The notes: generated by a model from the sequence alone, not told the origin. Positions 35,761-45,421 are shown, numbered from the stretch's first letter. The stretch is 64,000 bases of DNA from an uncultured Victivallis sp. (GCF_944391105.1 NZ_CALXSK010000005.1:47094-111093); one strand, 5' to 3'. Program-made: numbers and translations.

Positions 35761-37986
35761 ATGGATCAATCGAGGAAAATCGTTTTATGGTCGGCGGCGA
35801 TTCTGCTGCCCGCCGCGGTCTATTTCAGTGTGATCGCAGAGCTTCCGCATGTTCTGGTCCTCACCGTGCTTCTGCTGGTGTTTTCTTCGTTGAAGTCGAA
35901 GGGATGGCGGATCAGCGACCGCTCGATCATCTATCTGACGGTTTTGGCGATGGCGATCACTCTCTTCGGCAATTACCTCGCTCCGCTCAAGCAGGATCGA
36001 TTCGGTTTTATGGCGATCTTTTCGCGGCCGGCGCTTTCGGTGCCGTTCGCGCTCTATCTCGGCGCACTCGCGGCCGGTTTCCGCCGCCGGGAACATGTCA
36101 TCGGCATCGCCGCGGCAGCAGCGATGTTCTCGTTCGGTCTCGGCGGCGATATCCGGCTGGACGGACTGGTTTCGGAACGGGCGAACGAGGTCAGCCGGAT
36201 GGTTTCGCTTTTTCCGTGGTTTTACGGGGGGACGATGACGTTGTCGATTCTCGCGATTCTGTTCGGCAGCCGTTCCGGGGCGAAACGGGGCAACTGGCGC
36301 CGGAACGGACTCCTGATTTTCGCACTGTTCGGGATCTGCGGATTGATCTATCTGGAGTTCCGGGGGTATCGGCAGAATGAAAATATTTTCCGCAGTTTGG
36401 AAAATGCCCTGCTGCGCGTCGGCATCCGGCAGCTTTACAAAACCGGAGGGAATGCCATGCAGCTGGGGGCTTCCCCGAATCTGATGCAGGCCATGCCTCC
36501 GGAATATTTCTCCATGGCCGACCGGGTTGCGCTGCGGGCGGTCGGCACCATGCCGCCCGGCTATCTGAGAAGCCGGTCGTTCCATCGTTACGATCGCGGC
36601 GTGTGGCACAGCATGGAGGAGGCGCTCGGCACTCCGCTCGCCACGACGATCTCCGAAGGATCGTTTGCGGCCGAGCAGCTCTACTCGGTCAGCCGGATGG
36701 AAAAAACCGTCAATGCCTGGGATCTTTATCCGGATGACTCTTTGCAGGGAAATGTGCTGGCCGTGCCGGGCGATGTGGTCTCCATTTCGCTGATCGCGTC
36801 GCGGGTACTGCGGTTTCGGGATGGCCGCATCGAGGTCGAGCAGTTTGTCCGGGAGGGAGGATATACCGTCTTCGCTGACACCCCCGGCGGCGACAGCGCC
36901 ATGCAGCTCCCGGCCCGTCCCGGGCCGGAGTATCTTGAGGTTCCGCGTGAAATCGAATCCGTGCTCGGCGGGATCGTCGATGAGCTCGGGCTGGCGATGT
37001 GTACGACCGATGCCGAGCGTTTTCAGAAACTTCAGGAGTATTTTGACCGCAATTTCGAATACTCTCTGGACTGGCAGGGACCGAAGTCCGAACCTGTGCG
37101 CGAATGGAAAGCCCGGTCGGAGAGGCGATTCTCCCCGGAAGGCGGCGAACGCCGCATCGAGCGGCAGCCGGGAGTCCGGATGGGGATGCGGGCCGCCGGC
37201 CGTCTGGCGGTTGACGCGGTCGCCGGGCGCAGCCGCAATCGGTTTCGCCAATGGTGGCGTCCGGGCGATCCCGTCAAGTTTTTTCTGACGGAGCGGCGCC
37301 GCGCCCACTGTGAACTGTTCGCTTCCGCCACCGTGCTGCTGCTGCGCAGTGCGGGAGTCCCGGCCCGTTATGTGAGCGGATTCATCTGCAATGAACCGCA
37401 CCCCTCGGGAAAATATTTTATCGCCCGCTACGGCGACGCTCACGCGTGGGTGGAGGCGTATGATCGTCAGAACCGGAAATGGGTTGTCATCGATACGACT
37501 CCGCCGAGTGTGACCGCAGCCGCCCCCCGGCCTGATTCCTGGCAGGAGCGCGTTTCAAGCCATGGGGATTACCTGCGGCTCGTGTGGGTCGAGATGCTGA
37601 GCAGTCTGCGGCGCGGGCATTTCGCGGACGGAGCGGTGGGACTGCTGATGCTGGCCTGGGAGGCGATGGCTTATCTTGTGACGCACCCGGTCTGGGGATG
37701 CGTGATCGGATTCCTGATCGGATTTGTTCTCCGCATGCTGCTCTACCATCGCAGGCGGCGTCCCCCGGATCTTCTCACGCCCGAACGGCGGAAACTCCAG
37801 AAAGAGTACCGCCGGCTGCTGCGCAAACTGCGCCGCGGGAAAGTGATCGGAAGGGACGACGTGCCGACTGCGGCCGAACTTCTGGCGATTGTGGAAAAAC
37901 ATCCGACACTTTCGCCGCCGCGACGGATCGAACTGTCCGGATATCTGAGACGCTACATGGTCAGGCGGTACGCGGTCGACGACTGA
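35761..37986 (+). CDS. Membrane transglutaminase-like protein (TgpA/DUF3488 type)
   Basis: A 741-residue protein. An N-terminal bundle of about six or seven membrane helices (about 8-205) is followed by a periplasmic transglutaminase-like domain with a complete Cys517 (HCELFASA), His561 (GDAHAW) and Asp578 (VIDTTPP) triad, then one more membrane helix (about 645-665) and a basic cytoplasmic tail. Such proteins are thought to act on cell-envelope peptides. It is encoded directly behind the DUF58 gene. Confidence 0.88.
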   Translation: MDQSRKIVLWSAAILLPAAVYFSVIAELPHVLVLTVLLLVFSSLKSKGWRISDRSIIYLTVLAMAITLFGNYLAPLKQDRFGFMAIFSRPALSVPFALYLGALAAGFRRREHVIGIAAAAAMFSFGLGGDIRLDGLVSERANEVSRMVSLFPWFYGGTMTLSILAILFGSRSGAKRGNWRRNGLLIFALFGICGLIYLEFRGYRQNENIFRSLENALLRVGIRQLYKTGGNAMQLGASPNLMQAMPPEYFSMADRVALRAVGTMPPGYLRSRSFHRYDRGVWHSMEEALGTPLATTISEGSFAAEQLYSVSRMEKTVNAWDLYPDDSLQGNVLAVPGDVVSISLIASRVLRFRDGRIEVEQFVREGGYTVFADTPGGDSAMQLPARPGPEYLEVPREIESVLGGIVDELGLAMCTTDAERFQKLQEYFDRNFEYSLDWQGPKSEPVREWKARSERRFSPEGGERRIERQPGVRMGMRAAGRLAVDAVAGRSRNRFRQWWRPGDPVKFFLTERRRAHCELFASATVLLLRSAGVPARYVSGFICNEPHPSGKYFIARYGDAHAWVEAYDRQNRKWVVIDTTPPSVTAAAPRPDSWQERVSSHGDYLRLVWVEMLSSLRRGHFADGAVGLLMLAWEAMAYLVTHPVWGCVIGFLIGFVLRMLLYHRRRRPPDLLTPERRKLQKEYRRLLRKLRRGKVIGRDDVPTAAELLAIVEKHPTLSPPRRIELSGYLRRYMVRRYAVDD

Positions 37987-37987
37987 C

Positions 37988-38026
37988 CTCCGGATAAAAC
38001 CATGGCCGGAGAACGGATTTTTTTTT
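37988..38026 (+). terminator. Probable terminator after the transglutaminase operon
   Basis: CTCCGG (37988-37993) pairs with CCGGAG (38006-38011) around a 12-nt loop; a run of nine T follows at 38018-38026 after a 6-nt gap. The stem is short, so termination efficiency is uncertain. Confidence 0.4.
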
Positions 38027-38037
38027 CCGCCCGCACG

Positions 38038-38066
38038 TTGACTTTTGACGAAAACCGTGCTATGGT
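38038..38066 (+). promoter_or_regulatory. Promoter of the TPR protein/ABC importer operon
   Basis: TTGACT (38038-38043), a 17-bp spacer and TATGGT (38061-38066). The leader to the ATG at 38163 is about 90 nt. Confidence 0.6.
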
Positions 38067-38162
38067 TAAAAGATGCCGAATTGTATTATTCCGGAGCATG
38101 GGGGATTCCGGAATATGACCAGCGAACGGTTTTTCCGAAATCGTGGAAACAAAGGAGGTGTG

Positions 38163-38987
38163 ATGGTCAACCCGTTGTGGTTTCTGGCCGTGACTCTTGC
38201 GGGGGTGGGAGTCGTCGGAGCCGGGGAGTCCGGAGCGAACAGAAATACGCCGCGTGAGGCTCTGAAAGCCTATGCCGCCATGGATTACACACTGGCCGGC
38301 AAGCTCGCCGCGGAAATTCCGGACACGCCGGAAGGACAGCTGATTTCTGGATTGTGCGATCTTTATGATCGCAGCCGGCAGAACATCAGGCGCGGGCAGT
38401 CGACCCTCGCAGGCATTTTTGTCAGCGAATCGATGCCGCTGGATTACCGGCTTGAGGCGGGGATCGCGCTCGGGCGGACAGCCCAGCTCATGAAGGAGCG
38501 CCGCGAACTCTACGGCGATGCGGGCGACCGTTACGACCATGTGAAGATTTTTGAACGGGTCATGAAGATGGCTCCGGGCAGTTCCGCCGCCCGCAACGCG
38601 TTCCTTTATCTGATCCGCGAGCGCCTTGAGACGCCGGAACTGCAGGAGGCGGCCTTTGAGGAACTCGAAATTTTCATCCGCGATTTTTCCGGGGACTCCA
38701 AGCTGCTCCCCCCGGTTCATCTGCTGGCGGAATACGAGTATATCCGGTTGAAGAACGACTACAGAAACGCCGTCCGCCATCTGCGGGAAGGCTATGAGAC
38801 CGGGTTTGCGAATCCGAGCGAGAACCGCAGCGGACTCTTCCGGCTGGCGTTTCTCTACCACAAGAAGATCGGTGACAAGCCGATGGCGGTCAAATATTAC
38901 CGGGAGTATCTGGAACGTTATCCCTATTCCGGGCAGGCCGCGGTCGCGCAACGCTTCCTCGAAGAACTCGGCGAGGGCGGAAAATGA
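38163..38987 (+). CDS. Exported TPR-like repeat protein
   Basis: A 274-residue protein with a short hydrophobic N-terminus (MVNPLWFLAVTLAGVGVVGAG) that looks like a signal peptide or anchor. The rest is helical, with pairs like those of tetratricopeptide repeats, ending in AVKYYREYLERYPYSGQAAVAQRFL. AAAGGAGGTG sits just before the ATG at 38163, which is why I prefer it over an upstream in-frame ATG at 38073. The gene overlaps the solute-binding protein gene by 4 bp, suggesting it assists that importer at the membrane surface. Confidence 0.75.
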   Translation: MVNPLWFLAVTLAGVGVVGAGESGANRNTPREALKAYAAMDYTLAGKLAAEIPDTPEGQLISGLCDLYDRSRQNIRRGQSTLAGIFVSESMPLDYRLEAGIALGRTAQLMKERRELYGDAGDRYDHVKIFERVMKMAPGSSAARNAFLYLIRERLETPELQEAAFEELEIFIRDFSGDSKLLPPVHLLAEYEYIRLKNDYRNAVRHLREGYETGFANPSENRSGLFRLAFLYHKKIGDKPMAVKYYREYLERYPYSGQAAVAQRFLEELGEGGK

Positions 38988-40660
38988 GCGACAGGAACAG
39001 GGACGAAGTTTACAGCGCCGGCAGATTTCAGAAGCTCGGACTCTGGCTTGCCGTTTTGTTTTACGTGCTTTCCGTTGTGATGGTGATCCGGAACTGCGGC
39101 GGAATGTCCGTGGTGTTTTCTCCGGACACCCGGGTCATCACCATCGCCCACTGGCAGCTGGAGGATGGATTCCGTGAGGGCATCGACGCGGCGATCGCCG
39201 AATATGAGAAACGCAAGGCCGGGCAGGGCGTGAAGGTGAAGGTCCGGCAGGTCGCGATTCCGGTGCGGGGATATCCGCAGTGGTTTCTCACGCAGCTCAT
39301 CGGCGGCAATCCGGCCGACATTCTGGAAGTGACCGGCAGTTCGGATATCCTCAATCAGTATTTTACTCCGCTTTCGCCCTACATCGGCAGCCCGAATCCG
39401 TGGAACAAGGGCACGCCGCTGGAGAAAATGAGCTGGCGCGAAAGTTTTGCGGACGACATGTTAAGTGCGCTTGACACGGCGTACAGCGAATTTTTCTCGG
39501 TATGCACGTTTATGCACACAACCCGGCTCTATGTGAACATGAAGCTTTACGAGGAGGCGACCGGGAAGACCGAGCTGCCCGACACTTTGACCGACTGGCT
39601 CGACGCGTGCCGGAAACTCAAGGAGTATGGCGTCAAACAGAACCGGCCGATCATCCCGATCGGGGTGCGCGGGTTTGACAAGGGAACCATCGGGCAGATT
39701 TTCGGAACCTATTATTCGGAACTCTGCACAGATCTCTCCGACACGGGTTCCCGGTACGGTTACGGGACTCAGCCGGGTGAGCTTTTCCGGCAGATCAACG
39801 CAGGAGAGCTCAGTGAGGACCGGCTGCTTGAACCGGTGGAGGTCGTGACGGAAGTGGGGCAGTATTTCGCCGACGGATTTCCCGCGATCGACCTCGAACA
39901 GACGAAGTATCTCTTTTTCGCCGGAAACGTGGCGTTCTTCATCGACGGGACCTGGAACGCGTTCAGCATGATCAACAACGCTCCGTTTCCGGTCCGGGTG
40001 ATTCAGATTCCGATGCTGGACAGGGAACACCGGCTCGGCGCGAAGGCGTTCGGGCGGATCACCGAACTCGGCAGTGGCATTCAGGGGAGATTCGGCATCC
40101 CGAAAAAGACCCGTGACTTCGAACTTGCACTTGATTTCCTTCAGTTTCTTACGAGCTGGGAAATCAATCAGCTCGTCATGGTGGAACACTGCAAATGGAT
40201 GTCCTCGCTCAAAGAGGTCAAATACGAGGGCGTGATGAAGGAGTTCGAGCCGGTCACAAACACGAGCCACACCGCGGTCTCCTCCCCGTTCACTTCGATC
40301 GGATCCTTGACGAACCGGCTCTCCCTGCAGCGTCTGGAGAACAGCATCATCCGTCAGCCGGAGGATCCGAAGGCGTTTTTCTGGAACGACTTTCTCCATG
40401 ACAGAGAACAGACCCTCGACGAGATCCAGGAGGCGACCTACGGGGTTCAGCGGAATCTCTGGAGCATGGACGGTACGCGCTCGGCGCTCGCGGTGGGGGT
40501 GATTCTTTCCGAATCGGACTCTTCCGAAATCGGTCTGTTCCTGCAGCGTTCGAACATCAACCTCGAAGGTATTGTCAGCCGTTACCGGGCGGTGGATGCC
40601 AATATCCTCTTAATGGAAGAGCTCGGGAAGTTGAAGGAGTACGGCAAAAATGGCAATTGA
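38984..40660 (+). CDS. Membrane-anchored extracellular solute-binding protein (sugar ABC type)
   Basis: A 558-residue protein of the family 1 sugar-binding type. Instead of a lipoprotein signal it has a basic N-terminus and one membrane helix (about 17-36, LGLWLAVLFYVLSVVMV). A two-lobed binding domain follows, with VITIAHWQLEDGF, FFAGNVAFFIDGTWNAF and the hinge region GRFGIPKKT. About 130 extra C-terminal residues (after about 430) go beyond usual length. Its end overlaps the first permease gene by 11 bp. It would bind a carbohydrate outside the inner membrane and pass it to the two permeases. Confidence 0.85.
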   Translation: MSDRNRDEVYSAGRFQKLGLWLAVLFYVLSVVMVIRNCGGMSVVFSPDTRVITIAHWQLEDGFREGIDAAIAEYEKRKAGQGVKVKVRQVAIPVRGYPQWFLTQLIGGNPADILEVTGSSDILNQYFTPLSPYIGSPNPWNKGTPLEKMSWRESFADDMLSALDTAYSEFFSVCTFMHTTRLYVNMKLYEEATGKTELPDTLTDWLDACRKLKEYGVKQNRPIIPIGVRGFDKGTIGQIFGTYYSELCTDLSDTGSRYGYGTQPGELFRQINAGELSEDRLLEPVEVVTEVGQYFADGFPAIDLEQTKYLFFAGNVAFFIDGTWNAFSMINNAPFPVRVIQIPMLDREHRLGAKAFGRITELGSGIQGRFGIPKKTRDFELALDFLQFLTSWEINQLVMVEHCKWMSSLKEVKYEGVMKEFEPVTNTSHTAVSSPFTSIGSLTNRLSLQRLENSIIRQPEDPKAFFWNDFLHDREQTLDEIQEATYGVQRNLWSMDGTRSALAVGVILSESDSSEIGLFLQRSNINLEGIVSRYRAVDANILLMEELGKLKEYGKNGN

Positions 40661-41552
40661 AGTCCCGTTCAGGAAACTGCGTTATTACTGGCCGGCCTAT
40701 CTGCTGATCGCTCTTCCGCTGCTGCTGGTGCTGGTGTTCAGCTATCATCCGATCGTGAACGGCATGTGGCACATGTTCTACCGCTGGGACGGGGACACGG
40801 TCGAGGAGTTTGTCGGGTTCCAGAACATCGTGCGCATGTGGCGCGATTCGTCGCTGCTGCACAGTTTCTTTGTGGTGACGATCTTCGTGGTCGCGAATAT
40901 TGTGAAGATGGCGCTGCCGATCATCGTTGCCGTGGTGCTGCACCATGTGATCAGCGATCGGATGGGTTATTTGTACCGGATTCTCTTTGTGATTCCGATG
41001 ATCATCCCGGGCATGGTCGGCATTCTGATCTGGAAATACTTCTATGAACCGAACAGCGGAATTCTGAACAATCTGCTCCGGATGATGGGATTCATCTCGC
41101 CGACGGAGACGATTCAGTGGCTGTCGGACGAGCTGCTGGTGATCCCGTCGCTCGTGTTCATGGGGTTCCCGTGGGTCGGCGCGTTCGGGGTGCTGATCTA
41201 CCTCGCCGGGCTTCAGGGGATCAGCGAGGATGTCTATGAGGCGGCGGAGATCGACGGCGCGGGGCCTTTGACGGTCTTCTTCAAGATCGAACTTCCGCTG
41301 ATCATGACCCAGGTGAGAATCAATCTGATCCTGATGATTATCGGCACGATCCAGAGCTGGGAGAACATCTATCTGTTTCTCGGCGCGGACGGCGGGCCGG
41401 GCGGCATTGCGACGGTTCCGGGGCTTCTGATTTTCCGGGAGGCGTTTGCGCGCGGGCTCTTCGGTTACGGGTGCGCGATCGGTTTTGTGATCTTTGTGGT
41501 CACGCTCGTCCTGACATTGATCAACAACCGCTTCGTTCGGGTTAGAAAGTAG
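40650..41552 (+). CDS. Sugar ABC transporter permease (MalF-like)
   Basis: A 300-residue binding-protein-dependent permease with six predicted membrane helices. The EAA loop is EAAEIDGAGPLTVFFKIELP, which docks an ATPase. The start overlaps the solute-binding gene. It pairs with the MalG-like permease 11 bp downstream. No ATPase gene is in the operon, so an MsmK-like shared ATPase encoded elsewhere is inferred. Confidence 0.92.
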   Translation: MAIEVPFRKLRYYWPAYLLIALPLLLVLVFSYHPIVNGMWHMFYRWDGDTVEEFVGFQNIVRMWRDSSLLHSFFVVTIFVVANIVKMALPIIVAVVLHHVISDRMGYLYRILFVIPMIIPGMVGILIWKYFYEPNSGILNNLLRMMGFISPTETIQWLSDELLVIPSLVFMGFPWVGAFGVLIYLAGLQGISEDVYEAAEIDGAGPLTVFFKIELPLIMTQVRINLILMIIGTIQSWENIYLFLGADGGPGGIATVPGLLIFREAFARGLFGYGCAIGFVIFVVTLVLTLINNRFVRVRK

Positions 41553-41563
41553 GAGTTTGGCAA

Positions 41564-42394
41564 ATGGCTCGCGTGGTACGATCCAGAACCGTTGAGTTTT
41601 TCAAGCACGTGTTTATTCTGCTTGTGCTGTTTTTCGCCTTTGTCCCCATGTATCTGATGATCAACATTTCGCTGAAGGACAACCAGCAGTTCGCCCGGAA
41701 TCCGTGGTTTCCGGAGGCCCCGTTCCACTGGGAAAATTATCTTTTCAGCTGGGACCACCTCGGCGGAACGATCTTCAACACCGCTTTCGTGGCGATCACC
41801 GCGACGGTGCTGACGCTGGCGGTGGCGATTGTGGGGGCGTTCTTCTTCGCGCGTTACAAGATGCCCGGGTCGAAGTTTCTTTTCGGAGTCTTCATCATTC
41901 TGATGATGTACCCGTCGGTGGCGAACATGGTGCCGATGTTCAAACTCATCACGTCGCTCGGGCTCTATAACACTCATTTTGCGCTGATCATCCCGGCGAT
42001 CGCGGGAGGACAGGCGTTCAACATCTTCGTACTGCGGAATTTCATCGAGGATATCCCGCAGGATCTTTTCGATGCGATCGAGATCGACGGCGGGAACATG
42101 TTCTATCAGATCTGGCATGTGGTGATTCCGCTTTCGATGCCGATCATCGGCACGCTCGGGATCCTTTCGATCATCGGCCAGTGGAACAACTTCGTGTCTC
42201 CGCTGCTTTATCTGCGCGATACGAACCTTCAGACGATTTCGGTGGCACTGCTTCACCTGGAAGGGGAGTATACGAAGAACTGGGGACAGCTGATGGCCGG
42301 TTATACAATCGCTTCGATCCCGCTGGTGGTGCTCTTCATCTTCTGCATGAAACTGTTCATCCGCGGGCTGTCGTCAGGAGCGGTCAAGGGGTGA
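41564..42394 (+). CDS. Sugar ABC transporter permease (MalG-like)
   Basis: A 276-residue permease with six predicted membrane helices and an EAA loop of the form DAIEIDGGNMFYQIWHVVIP. The start FKHVFILLVLFFAFVPMYLMINISL and the NPWFPEAPFHWENY segment are typical of the MalG/carbohydrate uptake type. It is the last gene of the importer operon. A 12-bp palindrome (GCGGATATCCGC) lies 10 bp after the stop. Confidence 0.92.
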   Translation: MARVVRSRTVEFFKHVFILLVLFFAFVPMYLMINISLKDNQQFARNPWFPEAPFHWENYLFSWDHLGGTIFNTAFVAITATVLTLAVAIVGAFFFARYKMPGSKFLFGVFIILMMYPSVANMVPMFKLITSLGLYNTHFALIIPAIAGGQAFNIFVLRNFIEDIPQDLFDAIEIDGGNMFYQIWHVVIPLSMPIIGTLGILSIIGQWNNFVSPLLYLRDTNLQTISVALLHLEGEYTKNWGQLMAGYTIASIPLVVLFIFCMKLFIRGLSSGAVKG

Positions 42395-42728
42395 GTTTTA
42401 CAAAGCGGATATCCGCGTTGCAGGAGTTTGAAAATTCAAAATTTGCATGACATATTAAAAAATTGCATACGTGTGTCATGAGTTTCGCCTCCAGCGGTTT
42501 CCGGTGGTGAACGGAAAAATTCACGTCGCCGGGAAACGGCCGGATGCGTTTTCATCTTTATGAGATAATAAGAACTTTCGCTGGATACGGGGAACCCATT
42601 GCGGGGTTCGGGTTGAAAAAAGGGGGGTGTCGCACAGAATCATCATATCCGGAATTGCGTCGGGCAGGGGGAATCAGCCCGCCGGATTTATGAAGATCAA
42701 CCTGAAAGGAAAGAGGAATTAGGAGAAA
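42395..42728 (+). other. Structured intergenic leader before the first SSS symporter
   Basis: This gap holds the palindrome GCGGATATCCGC at 42405-42416 and the inverted repeat CATGACA (42446-42452) / TGTCATG (42474-42480). A weak promoter candidate is TTGAAA (42428-42433) with TATTAA (42453-42458), but the 19-bp spacer is too long. Further down are a hairpin GAACCC (42592-42597) / GGGTTC (42604-42609) and a nested hairpin with ATCCGG/CCGGAT outside and CGGGC/GCCCG inside (42647-42687). I could not match this to a known riboswitch. Confidence 0.4.
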
Positions 42729-45056
42729 ATGCATTGGATCGATTGGTGTATCATGATCATTCCCGTGATCGTCATTCTGGGATTGGCGATTTATTCCGGG
42801 AAATATGTCCGCGGAGTTGTTGACTTTCTTGCCGCCGGACGTGTGGCGGGGCGCTATGTGATTTCGGTGGGAGACCTGACCGCCGGCTTGAGCGTCATTA
42901 CACTGGTCGCTCTCTGCGAAGCGAAATACCAGACCGGTTACGGGGTGGATTTCTGGGGGAAGCTGGTTGCGCCGCTCGGGGTGGTTTTTTCGCTGACGGG
43001 TTACTGTGTCTACCGCTGGCGTGAAACGAAGGCGCTCTCGTTCGGACAGTTTCTGGAGATGCGCTACAACCGGGCATTTCGCATCTTCGCCTCCGCGCTG
43101 CGGACGATTTCCGAGATGATTACGAATGCGCTCGGGCCGGCGATCGCGGTGAACTTCTTCATTTACTTTCTCGGGCTGCCGCACAGCGTTTCGATTTTCG
43201 GGCTTTCGATACCGTGTTTTACGATCATCCTCGTGCTTCTGATGTCGATGGCGATGGTCTGCATCTGGCCGGGCGGCCGGGTTTCGCTGCTGATCACTGA
43301 TACGTTCCAGGGATTGCTCTGCTACCCGGTGTTCGTGATTATCGTCGGCTATATTCTCGCGAATGTCTCCTGGGACGGCGCGATCGCTCCGACCATGATG
43401 GATCGCGCCCCCGGGGAGAGTTTCCTCAATCCCTACGATGTTTCCAAGCTGCGTGACTTCAACATCTTCGCTCTGGTGGTGAACCTTTTTGCCACCGTGC
43501 TGAACCGGGCAAGCTGGTTCGGCAACGACACCACGAACTCGGGCCGCACGCCGCACGAGCAGAAAATGGCGGGAATCCTCGGCGCCTGGCGCAATGGATT
43601 CGCCTATGTGATGCTCATGGTGATCGCGGTCATGGTCATCACGATCATGAACCACGAAACTTACGCGGACCGCGCGAAAGACATCCGTGATACGCTTGCG
43701 GACAAGGTTTCGATGGAGACGATTCCTGATGCGGGGGAACGCGCCGAGGTGGTGAAGGCCGTTCAGGCGATTCCCGCGCAACACCACAAGATCGGCGTCG
43801 ATGCGCCGCTTTCCCGCGTGGACAATCTTGACACTCCGGTGTTCGACGCCGTACAGGACGCGGTCGGTCGCGATGGTGACGGCAACTTCACCTTCCAGAA
43901 GTTCCGCACGATCTATCAGCAGATGATGATGACCATCACGCTGCGCAAGACCTTCCCTGTGGGACTGCTTGGACTCTTCGGGCTGCTGATGATCATGCTC
44001 GTGCTTTCGACCGATGACTCGCGTATTTTCAACGCATCGAGCACGATTCTTCAGGACGTGATCATGCCGTTCAAGAAGAAGGCGTTCACGCCGAAGCAGC
44101 ATCTGTTCTGGCTTCGCATGTGTTCGGTGGGGGTTGCGGTGTTCTTTTTGATGTTCAGTCTGCTGTTCGTGCAGATCGACTACATCAACATGTTCACGAC
44201 GATCATGTGTTCGATCTGGCTCGGCGGAGCCGGGCCGGTGATGATCGGCGGGTTGTACAGCCGGTTCGGCAATACGACCGGGGCTTTTGCCGCGATTTTC
44301 GCGGGTTCCGGAATATCCATCGCCGGAATCTATCTGCAGAGCAACTGGGCGCAGGACATCTATCCGCTTCTGGTGACGCAGGGGTGGGATGAGTCGGTTG
44401 GAAACTTCCTTGCAACGGTCTCTTCGCCGTTCGAGCCCTACATTGTCTGGGAAATGACTCCGGAGAAGTTCCCGATCAATTCGTTTGAGATCTATTTCAT
44501 CGCGATGCTTGCCGGTATTGCCGCCTATGTCATCGGATCGTTCGTCACCTACAAGGGACCCTACAACCTTGACCGGCTGCTGCACCGCGGCATCTACAAC
44601 GTGGATGGAGACGAGAAGAAGATCCACTCGAAGTGGACATGGAAGAACGTCTGGAACAAGCTCATCGGCATCACGCCGGAGTATACGCTCGGCGACCGGA
44701 TCATCGCATGGTCGGTTTTCGGTTATTCCCTGGTCTACCAGCTCGGCATCACGTTTGTCCTGGTTGTGATCTGGAATCTTATCTATCCATGGCCGCTGGA
44801 GTGGTGGAGTTACTATTTCTACATCACCACGCTGCTGATTCCGGCGATTGCGGGTGTGATTACCACGGTCTGGTTCTTCTGGGGCGGGACGAAGGATACG
44901 ATACAGCTTTTCCGAGACCTTGAGGCACGTATCGACAATCCGCTCGACGACGGCCGCGTGTCCGGTCAGATTTCTCTGGTTGACCAGGCTGCGATGGCGC
45001 AGGCCGAAGAGGAAACCGTCAGAAAGATGGATGAAAAATCCGGGGAGACCAGATAA
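42729..45056 (+). CDS. Sodium:solute symporter (SSS family), first of a tandem pair
   Basis: A 775-residue membrane protein starting MHWIDWCIMIIPVIVILG. Its core has the SSS features SVGDLTAGLSVITLV, DTFQGLLCYP and STDDSRIFNASS, with about 12-14 membrane helices. Between about residues 310 and 400 it carries a hydrophilic insertion with the pattern HHKIGVDAPLS followed by NLDTPVF, shared with the next gene. It is far longer than usual SSS proteins of about 500 residues. Solute unknown; the adjacent sugar importer suggests a carbohydrate or sugar acid. AGGAG lies 3 nt before the ATG. Confidence 0.88.
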   Translation: MHWIDWCIMIIPVIVILGLAIYSGKYVRGVVDFLAAGRVAGRYVISVGDLTAGLSVITLVALCEAKYQTGYGVDFWGKLVAPLGVVFSLTGYCVYRWRETKALSFGQFLEMRYNRAFRIFASALRTISEMITNALGPAIAVNFFIYFLGLPHSVSIFGLSIPCFTIILVLLMSMAMVCIWPGGRVSLLITDTFQGLLCYPVFVIIVGYILANVSWDGAIAPTMMDRAPGESFLNPYDVSKLRDFNIFALVVNLFATVLNRASWFGNDTTNSGRTPHEQKMAGILGAWRNGFAYVMLMVIAVMVITIMNHETYADRAKDIRDTLADKVSMETIPDAGERAEVVKAVQAIPAQHHKIGVDAPLSRVDNLDTPVFDAVQDAVGRDGDGNFTFQKFRTIYQQMMMTITLRKTFPVGLLGLFGLLMIMLVLSTDDSRIFNASSTILQDVIMPFKKKAFTPKQHLFWLRMCSVGVAVFFLMFSLLFVQIDYINMFTTIMCSIWLGGAGPVMIGGLYSRFGNTTGAFAAIFAGSGISIAGIYLQSNWAQDIYPLLVTQGWDESVGNFLATVSSPFEPYIVWEMTPEKFPINSFEIYFIAMLAGIAAYVIGSFVTYKGPYNLDRLLHRGIYNVDGDEKKIHSKWTWKNVWNKLIGITPEYTLGDRIIAWSVFGYSLVYQLGITFVLVVIWNLIYPWPLEWWSYYFYITTLLIPAIAGVITTVWFFWGGTKDTIQLFRDLEARIDNPLDDGRVSGQISLVDQAAMAQAEEETVRKMDEKSGETR

Positions 45057-45090
45057 TCCTCCTGCCACAGCGATTTTTACGATCGGGAAT

Positions 45091-45124
45091 CGGATGGAGA
45101 AGTTCTCCATCCGTTTTTTATTTT
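45091..45124 (+). terminator. Rho-independent terminator after the first symporter gene
   Basis: CGGATGGAGA (45091-45100) and TCTCCATCCG (45104-45113) form a perfect 10-bp stem with a 3-nt loop, followed by TTTTTTATTTT. The two symporter genes are thus separate transcripts. Confidence 0.9.
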
Positions 45125-45151
45125 GGTTAACAGGTTTTTCTGTTTTTCCTC

Positions 45152-45179
45152 TTGCATAATGCCGGATGTGTGATATATT
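45152..45179 (+). promoter_or_regulatory. Promoter of the second SSS symporter gene
   Basis: TTGCAT (45152-45157), a 16-bp spacer and TATATT (45174-45179). The transcript would start near 45186, leaving a leader of about 235 nt. Confidence 0.55.
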
Positions 45180-45190
45180 GATGGCGGAGG

Positions 45191-45209
45191 AGGCCCTGTC
45201 GAAGGGCCT
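45191..45209 (+). promoter_or_regulatory. Hairpin at the start of the second symporter leader
   Basis: AGGCCCT (45191-45197) and AGGGCCT (45203-45209) pair around a 5-nt loop and are followed by TCTGTGTTTT, which is only partly U-rich. It could be an attenuator or a 5' stability hairpin. The rest of the leader to 45421 is G-rich, with no gene seen. Confidence 0.35.
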
Positions 45210-45421
45210 TCTGTGTTTTGGCGGCGGGGGGATGAGCGCTTGTCGGTGACACAGACGAATTTCTGCACGGACAGCATGGGGGGAGGTTCCTCCTTACGTT
45301 GCGGAGGGGGAATTTTTGTCTGCTGACGGCTGTGCTGCGCATCTCTGATTCTCCATAAACAGAGAACTCTGCCGGGAGATGGAGTCGGAGTTAGCAGAAG
45401 AAAAGAGGGCGCAAAGAAAAA

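Noticed and set aside
42592..42687. A c-di-GMP riboswitch in the symporter leader
   Set aside because: A short ATTGCGGGGTT stretch recalls part of that class, but the rest of the conserved core is absent.
42558..45110. 850-codon minus-strand open frame opposite the first symporter
   Set aside because: Antisense artefact of a long GC-rich gene; no ribosome-binding site or domain support.
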